Part shown: positions 39,717 through 51,028 of the stretch, one piece after another
How positions within the stretch are numbered: position 1 is the first letter of the stretch
Layout: every line of letters begins with the position of its first letter
NCBI RefSeq assembly: GCF_002804105.1
Contig: NZ_CP024964.1
Span: forward strand, 310,001-374,000
Source of the DNA: Mesoplasma melaleucae
GTDB lineage: Bacteria > Bacillota_I > Bacilli_A > Mycoplasmatales > Mycoplasmataceae
Length of the DNA: 64,000 nucleotides
Direction: 5' to 3'
The notes under the pieces: model-generated
Seen by the model: the letters and a program-made list of their open reading frames with translations, nothing else
The model's database searches: none
Told to the model about the DNA's origin: nothing
Made by a program: the position numbers and the translations under genes

Positions 39717-40492
39717 ATTTATAAGCCCATTAACTTGACCTGGTGGAAAATCTAAACAATGAAATTTAATTAAAGAACTATTCCCAAAAGAAACAAAACA
39801 TCTACAATATGTTGAGCCATTTTTTGGAGGTGGTTCTGTTGGATTAAATGCTTTAAGAGAAAAATTTATTTAGTAACTATATTTTTAATGACATAGATCA
39901 AGATTTAATAGCATTTTGAATACATTTAACTCAATTGGATATTAAAAGCTTTAAACATTGATTTTATCCTAATGTTAAGGAAATAGGTATATTAAACAAT
40001 GTTATAGTTCAAGACGGAACTATGAATTATTTGATGAATAATAATTTAACTTTTAATGGTCAAGCAAAAGGAACTTGAACGCAATTAAGATTAGAGCAAA
40101 ATTGAAATATTAATAAATGAGAAAGAATTTTAAAATGTAAAGAATTATTACTAAAAAATAAAGATAAAGTTAAGTTTAATAATCAAAATTATTGAATGCA
40201 ATGTTTTATTTATGAATCATTTTATTATTTTGATCCGCCGTATTTTGCTAATAAAGGCAAACCACATAAACATAAATTTACTCACAATGATTGAACATCA
40301 TTTAAGTTCTTTATTGATTATTTAAATGACAGAGGACAATTATTTTTAATTAGTTTAGATAATTGCTCAGAAATAAAGGAAATGTTCAAAGATTATATTA
40401 TTGTTGAAAAAGAATGAAAATATACAAGTTCAAATACAAAAGGCAATAAAATTTGTAAAACTGGAAAAGAATTATTTATTAAAAATTATTAG
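39709..40492 (+). pseudogene. D12-class (Dam-like) adenine-N6 DNA methyltransferase, frameshifted
   Basis: The N-terminus P-L-T-W-P-G-G-K and the SAM motif P-F-F-G-G-G-S lie in order near residues 7-48, and the catalytic motif D-P-P-Y is at about 175, as in the D12 family that methylates adenine (GATC for Dam). The frame is closed by a TAG at about 39871, but removing one A from the A5 run at about 39859 restores a frame to 40492. Many TGA-coded Trp occur in the second part. No restriction gene is adjacent. Confidence 0.78.
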
Positions 40493-40902
40493 AAATTAGG
40501 GATTGTATTAGGCGCATTCTTCGTTATTATTGTTATAATTACAGCATCATTATTAATTATGTTAATCGGAGATATATACATAGCTTCACTTGAAAGGTTT
40601 ATGATATTAATGAAGTCATTTGGATATTCAAACTGAAAAATTCAGAAATATTCATTTGGAGTTATTAGTGTATTATCAATTGTTGCATGGATTATATCTA
40701 CATTACTAGCAACAGCTGCAATGTCATCAGTTTCTTATGTTCTGGCATTTTATGGTTTAGCTATTCCGATGGCAATTACATGATGACCATTTATTGTTTC
40801 AGCAATTATTATTGAACTGCCTTCTTTGGTAGTTTATTAGTTATTACAAAAAAGATTAGAAACGGTGATCCAGCAGGATTATTAAATGAAACAAACGATT
40901 AA
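40493..40902 (+). pseudogene. Truncated FtsX-type ABC permease, 3' remnant
   Basis: No start and no 5' part. The open frame begins next to the methyltransferase stop and encodes a long hydrophobic segment, a loop with I-A-S-L-E-R-F-M-I-L-M-K-S-F-G-Y-S, and further membrane helices. This is the C-terminal part of an FtsX/MacB-type permease. A shift near 40815 is needed to reach the usual basic end (I-T-K-K-I-R-N-G-D-P-A-G-L-L) at 40902. The 5' part is not found elsewhere in the window, so it was deleted when the island or a later rearrangement arrived. Confidence 0.72.
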
Positions 40903-40913
40903 AAGGAGTTATT

Positions 40914-41459
40914 ATGAAAAGAGTAGCAATTATTTTACATAAAAATTTTGAGGAATCAGAAGCAATTGTAACAATTGATGTTTTAAGAAGATCAGATATT
41001 AAAGTTGATATTTATAGTATTGATGATGCTGATTTTCAAGAGGGTTCTCATCAAATAATTATAAAAACAGAATACAAATTAGCACAATTAAATGTTGATG
41101 AGTATGATGGAATTATTATTCCTGGTGGACCTGGAGTAAATGATTTATTTGGTAATGAAAAATTATTAAACATTGTGAAAGCATTTAATGCTAAACAAAA
41201 AATGGTTAGTGCAATTTGTGCAGCACCACAAATCTTAGGCCAAGCTGGTATTGTTGATGGAATTAAAGTTGTTAAATTTCCTTCAACAAATCATTTTTTA
41301 GATAAAGCAATAATTCAAGAAACAAGCAGTATCATTGATCAAAATATTGTAACTGGAACAAGTATTGGAACAGTAGTTCCATTTGCACTTAATATTATTG
41401 AATATCTACAAGGAACAGAACAAAAAGCAAAAATTAAAGCACAACTTGTAATTATTTAA
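40914..41459 (+). CDS. DJ-1/PfpI-family protein
   Basis: 181 residues with no TGA. The fold is the glutamine-amidotransferase-like DJ-1 type: E-E-S-E-A near 14-18, I-I-I-P-G-G-P-G near 64-71 and the nucleophile-elbow Cys in A-I-C-A-A-P near 100. Family members act in stress response, as glyoxalase or deglycase-like enzymes or chaperones; the activity here is not known. It has an AAGGAG site eleven bases after the permease remnant and its own terminator. Confidence 0.88.
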   Translation: MKRVAIILHKNFEESEAIVTIDVLRRSDIKVDIYSIDDADFQEGSHQIIIKTEYKLAQLNVDEYDGIIIPGGPGVNDLFGNEKLLNIVKAFNAKQKMVSAICAAPQILGQAGIVDGIKVVKFPSTNHFLDKAIIQETSSIIDQNIVTGTSIGTVVPFALNIIEYLQGTEQKAKIKAQLVII

Positions 41460-41465
41460 GAAAAA

Positions 41466-41499
41466 CACCTTACTAACATATAGTGAGGTAATTTTTTTT
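41466..41499 (+). terminator. Terminator after the DJ-1 gene
   Basis: ACCTTACTA/TAGTGAGGT stem followed by eight T. Confidence 0.7.
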
Positions 41500-43312
41500 G
41501 AAACTTATTAAATAAACTTCATATCAAGATTGTAGTGTTGCTTGTTTGGCAATGTTAATTAATCACTTTTACAATTATCAAATTGATTTACAACAAATAA
41601 AATTCTACTTATCAATTGATAATGATAAATTAAGCTTTTATGACTTAATTGATTACCTATAAATTTCTATTTAAAAGGTGAAGCATTTAGAGTTGATCAA
41701 GATTTTGATGAACTAAAAAACAAAACACCATTTTTAGCACAAGTTATTAACGAAGAAGGTATGTTACACTTTGTTGTTGTTAAACAAATAGAAAAAGATC
41801 AAATTATTGTTTATGACCCAAGTAAAAATAAAAAGCAAACTACAATTATTAAAAACTTTTTGCTTACTTTTAATGGTAATGTGTTGTTGTTTAAACCAAA
41901 TTTCAAAAAGTTTAAACAAAGTTTTAATTTTAAACTGACTAAACTCAAAAGTCTTGTTAATTTTAGTTTTGTTTACTTTATCTTATTAAATTTAATTTTA
42001 ATATTATTATTTATTATTGATACTCAATTTTTAAAAATGTTTTTTAATTTATTAGTAAATGAAAAGCAGCAAGAATTGTTGTACTTATTCTTGATTATTA
42101 TTTTAGTCCTCAGCATCTTATGCAAGACATTATCAAACAGTGTTTTAAATTAAAGTTATAAAAAAGAAAAGCAAAACTATTGAATGATTTTTTATCTTTA
42201 ATTGAAAAGAAAAATAGTTCTGATTTTTTAATTTTTATCAAGAAATAATTTCGGTTTAAAAGTTTAAAAACTATCGATTAATTAGTAGTGTTGCTACTCT
42301 GGTAGCTGAACTAGTAAGTTTAGTTTTTATATATTTTATTTTAAAACAGCTATTCTTAATCATTCTAATTGCTGATTTACTTTATATATTTATTAGTTTT
42401 AGTTTAAATACATTCATTAAACATGATTTTGAGAATAAAGATAAAGATTGATTTATATTTTTAAACACAATTGAGCAAATTAAAAATGAAGGTACAGAAT
42501 TACAAAATTATGAAAGAATGCTAAAATTAGCAGATGAGCAAGTAGGGTATGATTTTAATTGGAATGTGATTAAAATTTGAGATAGGTTATCATTAATTGT
42601 GATTTACATAATTTCTTGATCACTTTTAAAAACTGGTAGTTTTGATTTTTCTATGTTTTTTTATTTTATTATTAAAGAACTTTAGTAAAGTTAATGTATT
42701 TAATCTTGCTCAAACAATAACATGATTTGGTAAGTATAAAACAATCTTAATTAAATTTGATAAGATGTTTTTTAAGTTAAATGAATAAACTTAAATGAAG
42801 AAATTAAAGAAATTAAAATTTGCTTAGCAGACAGTGAAGAGTTAATTATGCATCAAGGAGTTAACTTAATTGATTCTAAAATAGATTTAGGCAATATAAA
42901 AAAAAACAAAACAAGATGTGGAGATTAACGTTTATGTTAACAATAAAAATATTAGTAAATTAAAAGATTCAAATATAAGACAACAGATATATTATTTAAA
43001 TGATTTTAAAATTAAGTTTGAACAATCTATCAAAACATCGCAATATCAAACTTTTCAAGTGTAAACATCTTTAATTTAAATGAAGTTAAAAATATGTTGG
43101 AAAAATACAATATAAATATCACAAAGTTAATAAAACCTGAATCAAATACACAAATAGAAAAAGAAATTATTAAACTTTTATGAATCTTTTTTATTAATAA
43201 AAAAGTAATCATGATTAAAAATAATTTTCAAATCTTAAATATTAATGAAATTACTTCTATTTTAAACATTTTTGCAAAATTAAATAATGATAAATTTGTA
43301 ATTTTATCTTAA
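41499..43312 (+). pseudogene. C39-peptidase ABC exporter pseudogene (bacteriocin/peptide processing type)
   Basis: The N-terminus has Y-Q-D-C-S-V-A-C-L-A-M, the Cys-protease motif of C39 peptidases, and the partner His in M-L-H-F-V-V-V with V-Y-D-P-S follows. Then come hydrophobic segments of an exporter membrane domain, and a final part (F-V-I-L-S end) fits the ATPase C-terminus. At least six stops or shifts interrupt it, including a TAA at codon 6. Its P-loop and signature cannot be recognised. Such proteins cleave double-glycine leaders and export the peptide. No peptide gene was seen nearby. Confidence 0.72.
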
Positions 43313-43345
43313 AATTAATATATTAAAGTAAATAAAGGAACAAGC

Positions 43346-43861
43346 ATGGTAAATATTGATTTTGTAAATGAAACTAAACTTAAAACAAAGCAATGAGAAA
43401 CGTTAGCGCAAGAAATTATTACTTCTGCTGCTAAATATTTAAAATTGAAAAATCAATTTAATTTATCAATTACTTTTTTAGATAGTGAACGAGCTAAACA
43501 AATTAACATAGAATACACAAACCATTCATATATTCCAGATGTGACATCATTTCCAATTGAAATGTCATCTCAAGAAATAAAGGCATTAGGATATCAAGAA
43601 ATTGGTGATATATTTGTATGTATAGAAGAAGCTGAACGAAAAAGCATTAAATATGAACATACACTAAAAGAAGAAATGGGATTTTTATTTACACATGGCT
43701 TTTTACATTTATTAGGATATGATCATGAAACAAATGAAAAAGATGAAGCAGAAATGTTTTTAATTCAAGATGATATTCTTAAACTAAACAACATTAACTA
43801 CACAATTAAATTTACAGAAGAAGATTACAATGAAATAGAGGAACACAATGAGCAAAATTAA
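43346..43861 (+). CDS. ybeY: Endoribonuclease YbeY (rRNA maturation factor)
   Basis: 171 residues. The zinc-site H-G-F-L-H-L-L-G-Y-D-H, the H-x3-H-x5-H motif of the family, is at about 114-124. One TGA-coded Trp is at 17. YbeY acts in 16S rRNA 3' processing and quality control. The start has a AAAGGAAC site. The stop overlaps the era start by about 14 bases. Confidence 0.94.
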
Positions 43862-44753
43862 ATCAGGTTTTATATCAATAGTTGGTAGACCAAATGTAGG
43901 TAAATCAACTTTATTAAATAGAATTATTGGACATAAAATATCAATCGTTACAAATAAGGCACAAACAACAAGAAATAACATTAGAGGAATTTTAACAAAG
44001 GAAGACTATCAATTAATTTTTGTTGATACTCCAGGAATTCATACTTCAAAAAATCAAATAGACAGATTTATGAATTCAAGTGCAATGCGAAGCATGAAAG
44101 ATGTTGATGTTATTTTATTTATGGCACCAGCTGATGAAACAATTGGTAAAAATGATTTATTTATACTAAATCAATTATCTAAAAAAACAGATGTTAAAAA
44201 AATTCTTGTAATTTCAAAAGCTGATACTCTAAGTAAAGAAAAGTTATTTTTAAAAGCTACTGAATGAAATACATATGAACAAATCTTTGATGAAATAATT
44301 ATCACTTCATCAACTGAAAATATAAACATTGAAAAATTAATTGAAACAATTGTTGAATTCTTACCTGAAACAGGTCACTACTTTTATGATGAAGAATCAA
44401 TTACTGATCAACCTAACCGTTTTGCTATTCGTGAAATTATTCGTGAAAGCGTATTGTTAAAAGCAGGACAAGAAGTTCCACACTCAGTAGCTATATTAGT
44501 TGATGAATTAGAAGAAACGGAAGATGAAATTAGTATTGTAGCTTCAATTATTGTTGAAAGAAAATCTCAAAAAGGAATTATTATTGGTCATCAAGGTAAA
44601 AAGATTAGTGATATTAAATATAAATCACGTAAACAAATAAAAGAGCTTTTTGATAAAGATGTAAATCTTGAATTATTTGTAAAAGTTCAAGAAAACTGAA
44701 GAAATTCACCAAGTTTAATTAAAAAGATGGGATATGACAAGGACAAATATTAA
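43848..44753 (+). CDS. era: GTPase Era
   Basis: 301 residues. The G1 motif G-R-P-N-V-G-K-S-T is at 13-21, D-T-P-G-I follows near 61, and S-K-A-D near 125. The C-terminal KH domain has the G-H-Q-G-K-K-I-S-D-I loop near 245. Two TGA-coded Trp. Era binds the 3' end of 16S rRNA during 30S assembly. It overlaps ybeY and its stop overlaps the recO ATG by one base. Confidence 0.96.
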
Positions 44754-45562
44754 TGAATGAAGTTAAAATTAAGGCAATTGTTTTAGATTCTTTAAATTAT
44801 GAAGAAAACGATAAGATAATAACAGTTTACTCAGATAAATACGGTAAGCTAAGTTTTATTGCGCTTGGAGCTAATAAACCATCAAGTAAAAATAACTATT
44901 CATTAAACTTATTTTCAGAATCAGATTTTGAAATTTTTAAATCACGAACAGCAAAATCAATTTCAAAATTAAAAACTGGAAATTTAATTAGAGATAATTT
45001 CAAAATTACTAAATCTTATAATAATTATTTATTTGCAAGTATTATTGCTTCAATCATTTTACAAGAAGATTTATTTTATGAAAAAGATACTAAATTTTTT
45101 AACATGCTAGAAGTAGCTATCAAAAATATTAATGATGAAATTAATCCATTTTCAAATATGGTTTGATTCTTATTCTACTCACTAAACAAATTTGGTGGTA
45201 GTTGAGAATTAAAGAAATGTTACAGATGTAATAAATCAAGCAAAGTATATCGAAAATTTGATTTAAATGATTTTGGTTTTCTTTGTCCTAATTGCGTTCA
45301 TGAAGATGAAGAAGAACATGAAATTGAGTTCATTAGATACTTACAAAGAATGGATAATAATACATTTTTAACTATTCAAAAATTTCCTATTAATGTTTCA
45401 TATGAAATCATTATTTCAAAACTTATTTTAAAATATTATGTTGATGAATTAGGGTTATATTCATATCCAATAAATGAAATTTTAAAGAAAGAAGTGTATA
45501 AAGAAGACAGCTTTTGAGAATACACTCATAAAGTGTTGACAAATCATAGTATTAAAAGTTAA
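44753..45562 (+). CDS. recO: DNA repair protein RecO
   Basis: 269 residues. The N-terminal OB-fold part (K-A-I-V-L-D-S, then Y-G-K-L-S-F-I-A-L-G-A) is followed by helices. The zinc site C-Y-R-C / C-P-N-C lies near 160-184. RecO helps load RecA at gaps. Translationally coupled to era. It is intact, so the RecA loading path persists although recU is broken. Confidence 0.92.
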
Positions 45563-45588
45563 AATAACTTATAATTAAATAGATTTAT

Positions 45589-45619
45589 GTCAGCCAAATG
45601 CTGACTTTTGTTATTTTTT
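45589..45619 (+). terminator. recO terminator
   Basis: A GTCAGC/GCTGAC hairpin with a CAAAT loop and T-rich tail. Confidence 0.65.
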
Positions 45620-45644
45620 ATATATAAGAAAATGGAGAAAAAAT

Positions 45645-47000
45645 ATGGAAAAATTAATTGCTCATTTGAAATCTCAAGGGTTTATTTTTCAAGGATCAGA
45701 AATCTATGGAGGATTAGCTAATTCTTGAGATTCTGGACCATTAGGTGTAGAAGTTAAGAATAAATTAAAACAAGCGTGATGAAATCATTTTGTTAAAAAA
45801 AATCCTTACAACATCGGTTTAGATAGTTCAATTATTTTAAATTCAAGCGTTTGAAAAGCAAGTGGGCACATTGATGGATTCAATGATCCATTAATTGATT
45901 GCAAAAAATGTAATAGTAGATGAAGAGCAGATAAATTAATTGAAGAGTTTGATTATGAAAGTAATGCAGGTGTTATGACTGATGCTCAAATGGAAGAGTT
46001 TATTAAAGCAAAAGACATTAAATGTCCTAAGTGTCAAGCATGTGATTTTACACAAATTAGAAAATTTGCCTTAATGTTTAAAACTAACCAAGGAGTTTTA
46101 GAAGACGAATCATCAAGTGTATACTTAAGACCAGAAACAGCTCAAGGTATTTTTATTAACTTTAAAAATGCACAAAGATCTTTAAGAAAAAAACTACCTT
46201 TTGGAATTGGGCAAATTGGTAAATCATTTAGAAATGAAATTACACCAGGTAACTTTATTTTTAGAACACGTGAATTTGAACAAATGGAATTAGAGTTTTT
46301 CTTTAATCCATCAGATGAACAAGATTGATTTTCATACTGATTAAATGAGGTTGAAACTTTTTTACAAGATAAAGTTAAAATATCTAAAGAAAATTATAGA
46401 GTTAGAAATCATGAAAAAGATGAATTAGCACACTATTCAACTGCAACAAGTGATATTGAATTTAAATTCCCATTTGGATGAGGTGAATTATGAGGTGTTG
46501 CTCATAGAGGAAACTTTGATTTAAATGCACATCAAGAAGCTTCTAAGCAAGATTTAACTTATTTAGATCCAACAACTAATCAAAAAGTTTTACCACATGT
46601 TATTGAGCCAAGTGTTGGTGTTGAAAGAATGATGTTAGCAATTTTATGACAAGCTTATCATGAAGAAGATTTGGGTGAAGGCAATTCTCGTATTGTTATG
46701 AAATTACCATATAACTTAGCTCCATACCAAGTTGCAGTTATGCCATTACAAAAACAACAAAATGATGAAGCACAAGCTTTATATACAAAATTGTTAGAAA
46801 ACTTTGACGTAATTTATGATGAAACTGGTAATGTTGGAAAACGATACAGAAGACAAGATGCAATTGGAACTCCATTTGTGATTACTGTTGACTTTGATAC
46901 ACCAGAAACAAATTCTGTAACAGTTCGTGAAAGAGATTCAATGGAACAAGTTCGTGTTAATCTAGATGAACTTGAAGTCTTTTTAACAGCTAAATTTTAA
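45645..47000 (+). CDS. glyS: Glycyl-tRNA synthetase (single-chain type)
   Basis: 451 residues, many TGA-coded Trp. The N-terminus has [14 protein letters not shown] with G-P-L-G. Class II motif 2 lies in G-K-S-F-R-N-E and [11 protein letters not shown] zinc-ribbon-like C-x2-C pair is near 88-91 and a second near 126-132. The C-terminal anticodon-binding domain ends at F. This is the alpha2 type found in Gram-positives and eukaryotes. No T-box is visible in the short gap upstream. Confidence 0.95.
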
Positions 47001-47030
47001 TTACTAATTTTAGAAAAGGGAGTGATGCTT

Positions 47031-48908
47031 ATGTTAATACCAAAAGAAGTTATTGAAGATATAATTCAAAAGTCAGATATAGTTTCTATAATTAGCGAAA
47101 GAGTCACTCTTTCTAAAAAAGGAAGAAACTATTGAGGTTTATGTCCATTTCATCAAGACTCAAATGCTTCAATGTCAGTTTCACCTGAAAAAAAATTCTT
47201 TAAATGTTTTTCTTGTCAGGTATCAGGAACAGCATTAGATTTTATTAAAGACTTTGATAATATTAGTTTTCAAGATGCAATTAAAAAACTATCAAGTCTA
47301 ATAAACTACGATTTAACAAAATATCAAAGTAATATTCCTCAGCAACAAAATAAAGATGCTATCTTATACAAATTAAATGAAGAAGCACTTGCTTTCTTTA
47401 AATTGAATTTAAGATCCAATGAAGCAAAACCAGCTGTTAAATATTTACATTCAAGAGACATAACAAATGAAGATATCCAATTTTTTGAAATTGGTTACTT
47501 ATCAAAAACTAATAGTCTAGTTGATCATCTTTTAAACAAGGGATTTAATATTTCTGATATTGTTGATGCTGGATTAGGTTCTTATAATGAAGAGCGAAAT
47601 AAATTGTATGATATTTTTCAAGATCGTATCTTATTCCCAATCAGAAATGAAAATAAGGAATTAATTGGATTTAGCGGAAGAATCATAGAAACTGGTTCTG
47701 ATCGGCCTAAATATTTAAATACTAAAGAAACAAAAGTCTTTTCAAAAAGAAAGATTGCATATAACTTTAGTGAAGCAATTAAATCAGCAAGAATTAAAAA
47801 AGAAATAATTATTTTAGAAGGTTACATGGATGTTATAAGTATGCATAAAAATGGAATTAATAACACAATAGCATTGATGGGAACCGCGCTATCGCAATAT
47901 CATGTTAATTTATTTAAAACAATTAAGGGAACTGTCAAAATGTTTTTAGACGGTGATGAACCTGGAATAAAAGGAAACATTGAAGCAGCGCAAACTTTAA
48001 TTTCAAGTAATCAAAAAGTTTTAATCGTAAATAACCCAACTAATAATGACCCAGATGAATTAATAAAACAAGGACGTAAAGCAGAAGTTGAACAAATGAT
48101 CACTAATGCAACTAACCCACTTGAATATATTATTTATAAACGATGAAATAAAGTTGATCCAAAAGATTTTAATTCAGTTGAAGAGTTTATGAAAGAAGTT
48201 TGTACTTTTGTAATTAATTGTAATAATCAAATACTTTATGAAACTTCAATTGATAAACTAGAAAAAGTAACTAATTTATCAAAAGAGTCAATTATTGATT
48301 TTTATAAAAAACATACAAGAAGTAGAACAATGACTTTTACAAATTCAAATCAAGAAGTAAAAGAAAAGGTTATTGAACCTAAACCAAAACAAGAAAAAGA
48401 AAATAATCAAAACTTTAATGTTTTATCATCACTAAAAGCTTATGAGCTAGCAGGAAAGACAATTCTTTTTGATTTAATTAAATCTAATAAAAACCTAGAA
48501 CTCATAAAAGAAAAAATTCGTGAAGTTAATTTTCCACATAAGAAATTTGGTAAACTAATTAGTCAAATCATTAATTCTTATGATGAAAATATTAACTGCA
48601 GTGAAGTTGAAATAAAGGAAATGTTGGCGAAACATTCAACACCTGAAAATCTTGAAGAGATTGCATGATATGAAAATGATCCATTGATGGTTCACAAAAA
48701 AACAAATGTCGATTCAACTAAACTAATTGAAAATTCATTTGAAAAATTAAAAATGTATTCAAATGAGAAAAAGATAATTGAAATAAACGAAATGTTAAAA
48801 GCTAAAAACTTAAGCAAAGCAGATCGGGAAAACTTAATGAATATTTTGTCAGATAGAATTAAAAAAAGAGAAGAATGATTAAGTATTTTTAATGATAAGA
48901 ATAACTAA
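47031..48908 (+). CDS. dnaG: DNA primase
   Basis: 625 residues. The N-terminal zinc finger has C-P-F-H and C-F-S-C (about 39-64). The Toprim catalytic core contains E-G-Y-M-D-V and F-L-D-G-D-E (metal-binding acids). A helical C-terminal part would bind the DnaB helicase. TGA-coded Trp occur in several places. The start at 47031 is eight bases from GGGAG; an ATG six bases upstream is too close. dnaG-rpoD is the conserved pair. Confidence 0.95.
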
Positions 48909-48924
48909 ATGAAAGAGGTAAAAT

Positions 48925-50346
48925 ATGAAAAAATACATGGATAAAAAAGAAATTGCAAAAATTAAAACAATTGAAGACTTTTATGATGCAACTGTTAATT
49001 ATGCAAAAAGTAATAATAACGAAATAACATCAGAAGAAGTTCAAATGAGTTTTAGTAAAATCTTTGCAAATGCAACTGATAATGAATATGAAAAATTATT
49101 AGAAGATTTACAATCAAAAGGAATTCAATTTACTGATCTTGATGATATTGATATTCATGAAGACATTGACCTTGATGAAGAAATTGAAACTGACGATGAT
49201 GTTGAATTATCAGATGATGACGCTTATGCTGATGAATTAATTGGTGAAAGAAAAGGACCAGGCAGACGACCAAAAGACGCCGGTACAACTAAATACCGTG
49301 TTGGTTCTATTTCAAATGAAACAAAAATTCAAGATTTAATTAAAACATACTTTTCAACTATTGGGCAAACTAAAATTTTAACTAAAGACCAAGAAATTGT
49401 TTATGCAAAATTAGCAAATTCAGAAGACCTTGAAGAAAGAAAAGAAGGAAGAGATATGTTAATCACTTCTAACTTAAAATTAGTTATTTCAGTAGCAAGA
49501 AAACACTTAAACAGAGGATTAGACTTTGCTGATTTAATTGAAGAAGGAAATATTGGATTAATTAAGGCTGTTGATAAATTTGATTATGAAAAAGGATTTA
49601 AATTCTCAACTTATGCTACATGATGAATTCGTCAAGCAATTACAAGAGCAATTGCTGATCAAGCTAGAACTATTAGAATTCCAGTTCACATGGTAGAAAC
49701 AATTAACAAACTATCTAGAATTGAAAGACAATTAACTCAAGAATTAGGAAGAGAACCATCATCTCAAGAAGTAGCTGAGAGAATGGGTGGAGATATGATA
49801 GCTGAAAAAGTTGTTGAAATCAAAAAAATAGCTGTAGAACCTGTTAGTTTAGAAAAACCATTTGGTGATGAAGATGATACTCACTTTGGAGATTTCGTTG
49901 AAGATAAAGATATGATTTCTCCAACAGACTTTACTGAAAAAGAAATTTTAAGAGAAGTAATTGATAAAGTATTTGAAGATATGCCAGCTAGAGAAGAAAA
50001 AGTTATTCGTATGAGATATGGAATTGTTCCAACAAAAGTTAGAACACTAATTAGATTAGCTGAAGAATGTAATGATGAAACTGCTGAAGAATTAGCTAAA
50101 GCAATTAAAAAATTAGATATTCACTTAGAAACACCAGTTGAAAAAATTAGAACTGTTGATAGCAAAATCATTCAACAACACTTATTAAAATATGAAGATT
50201 CAAAAACTTTAGAAGAAGTTGGAAAAGAACTAAATGTTACAAGAGAAAGAATTAGACAAATTGAAGCTAAAACTATAAGAAAATTAAAACAGCCTACTAA
50301 TACAAATAAATCAGGTAAAGTTTTAAAAGAATTCTATAAAGGATAA
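48925..50346 (+). CDS. rpoD: RNA polymerase major sigma factor
   Basis: 473 residues with a two-Trp TGATGA pair near 234-235. An acidic N-terminal part (about 60-110, D-D-I-D-I-H-E-D) is followed by region 1.2, region 2 ([17 protein letters not shown]) and region 3. Region 4 ends with [10 protein letters not shown]. Between R-M-R-Y-G-I and T-L-E-E-V-G about 60 residues stand where most sigma factors have about 7, so an insertion of some 50 residues lies inside region 4. It directs transcription from -10/-35 promoters. Confidence 0.96.
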
Positions 50347-50347
50347 A

Positions 50348-51028
50348 ATGCTTTCAAAAAGATTACGAACAATTGCAGATTTAATTGATTCTTGCAAAGT
50401 TGTTGCTGATATTGGAACAGATCATGCGTATTTACCAATTACATTAATTAAAGAACATAAAGCTGAATTTGCATATGCAGTTGATATTAATGAAGAACCA
50501 TTAAATTGAGCAAAAAAAAATATAAATCAAAATGATTGTAATGATAAAATACAAACTATTTTAAGTAATGGTTTGGATTTTGTTTTAAATGAAGAGATTC
50601 AATCAATTGATGTACTTACAATTTGTGGTTTAGGAAGTACAACTATTTTAGATATTATTCAAAATGATTCACCTAAAATTAACAAATACATTATTTGTTC
50701 AAACACAGAAATTCTTAACATTAGAGAATGAGTTTATGCAAATAAATATTCTGTTAGTTTTGAAAACTATATTATTGATAGTCAAAAAGGTTATTGAGTA
50801 ATTGTGATTGAAAAAAATGAAAACCATTTATTAAAGAAAACAGAAATCTTATTTGGTAGTCAAAAATTTTATCAAAATAATATTGATGTAATTAAATATT
50901 ATGAAAATGAGATATTAAAATTTGAAAAAATTCTAAAGAAAATTGATCAAGAAAAACATTATGAATCTTATAATGAAATAACAAATAAAATTATAGAAAT
51001 TAGAGGACACTTAAATGAAATTAAATAA
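50348..51028 (+). CDS. trmK: tRNA m1A22 methyltransferase TrmK
   Basis: 226 residues. The SAM-binding motif V-A-D-I-G-T-D-H-A-Y lies near 19-28, with a second I-C-G-L-G-S-T-T near 106. Three TGA-coded Trp. It methylates adenine 22 of some tRNAs. It begins one base after the rpoD stop and overlaps the next gene by 14 bases, the usual rpoD-trmK-nif3 order. Confidence 0.92.

Noticed and set aside
31821-40492. Classical mycoplasma integrative conjugative element
   Set aside because: No TraG/TraE-like ATPases, no DDE integrase and no long surface-protein genes were seen; the relaxase type also differs.
31821-40492. Prophage
   Set aside because: No capsid, portal, terminase or tail genes were recognised; a relaxase points to conjugal mobilization.
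45563-45644. T-box in front of glyS
   Set aside because: The gap is only about 80 bases and contains just a recO terminator; no GGTACCGCG-like core.
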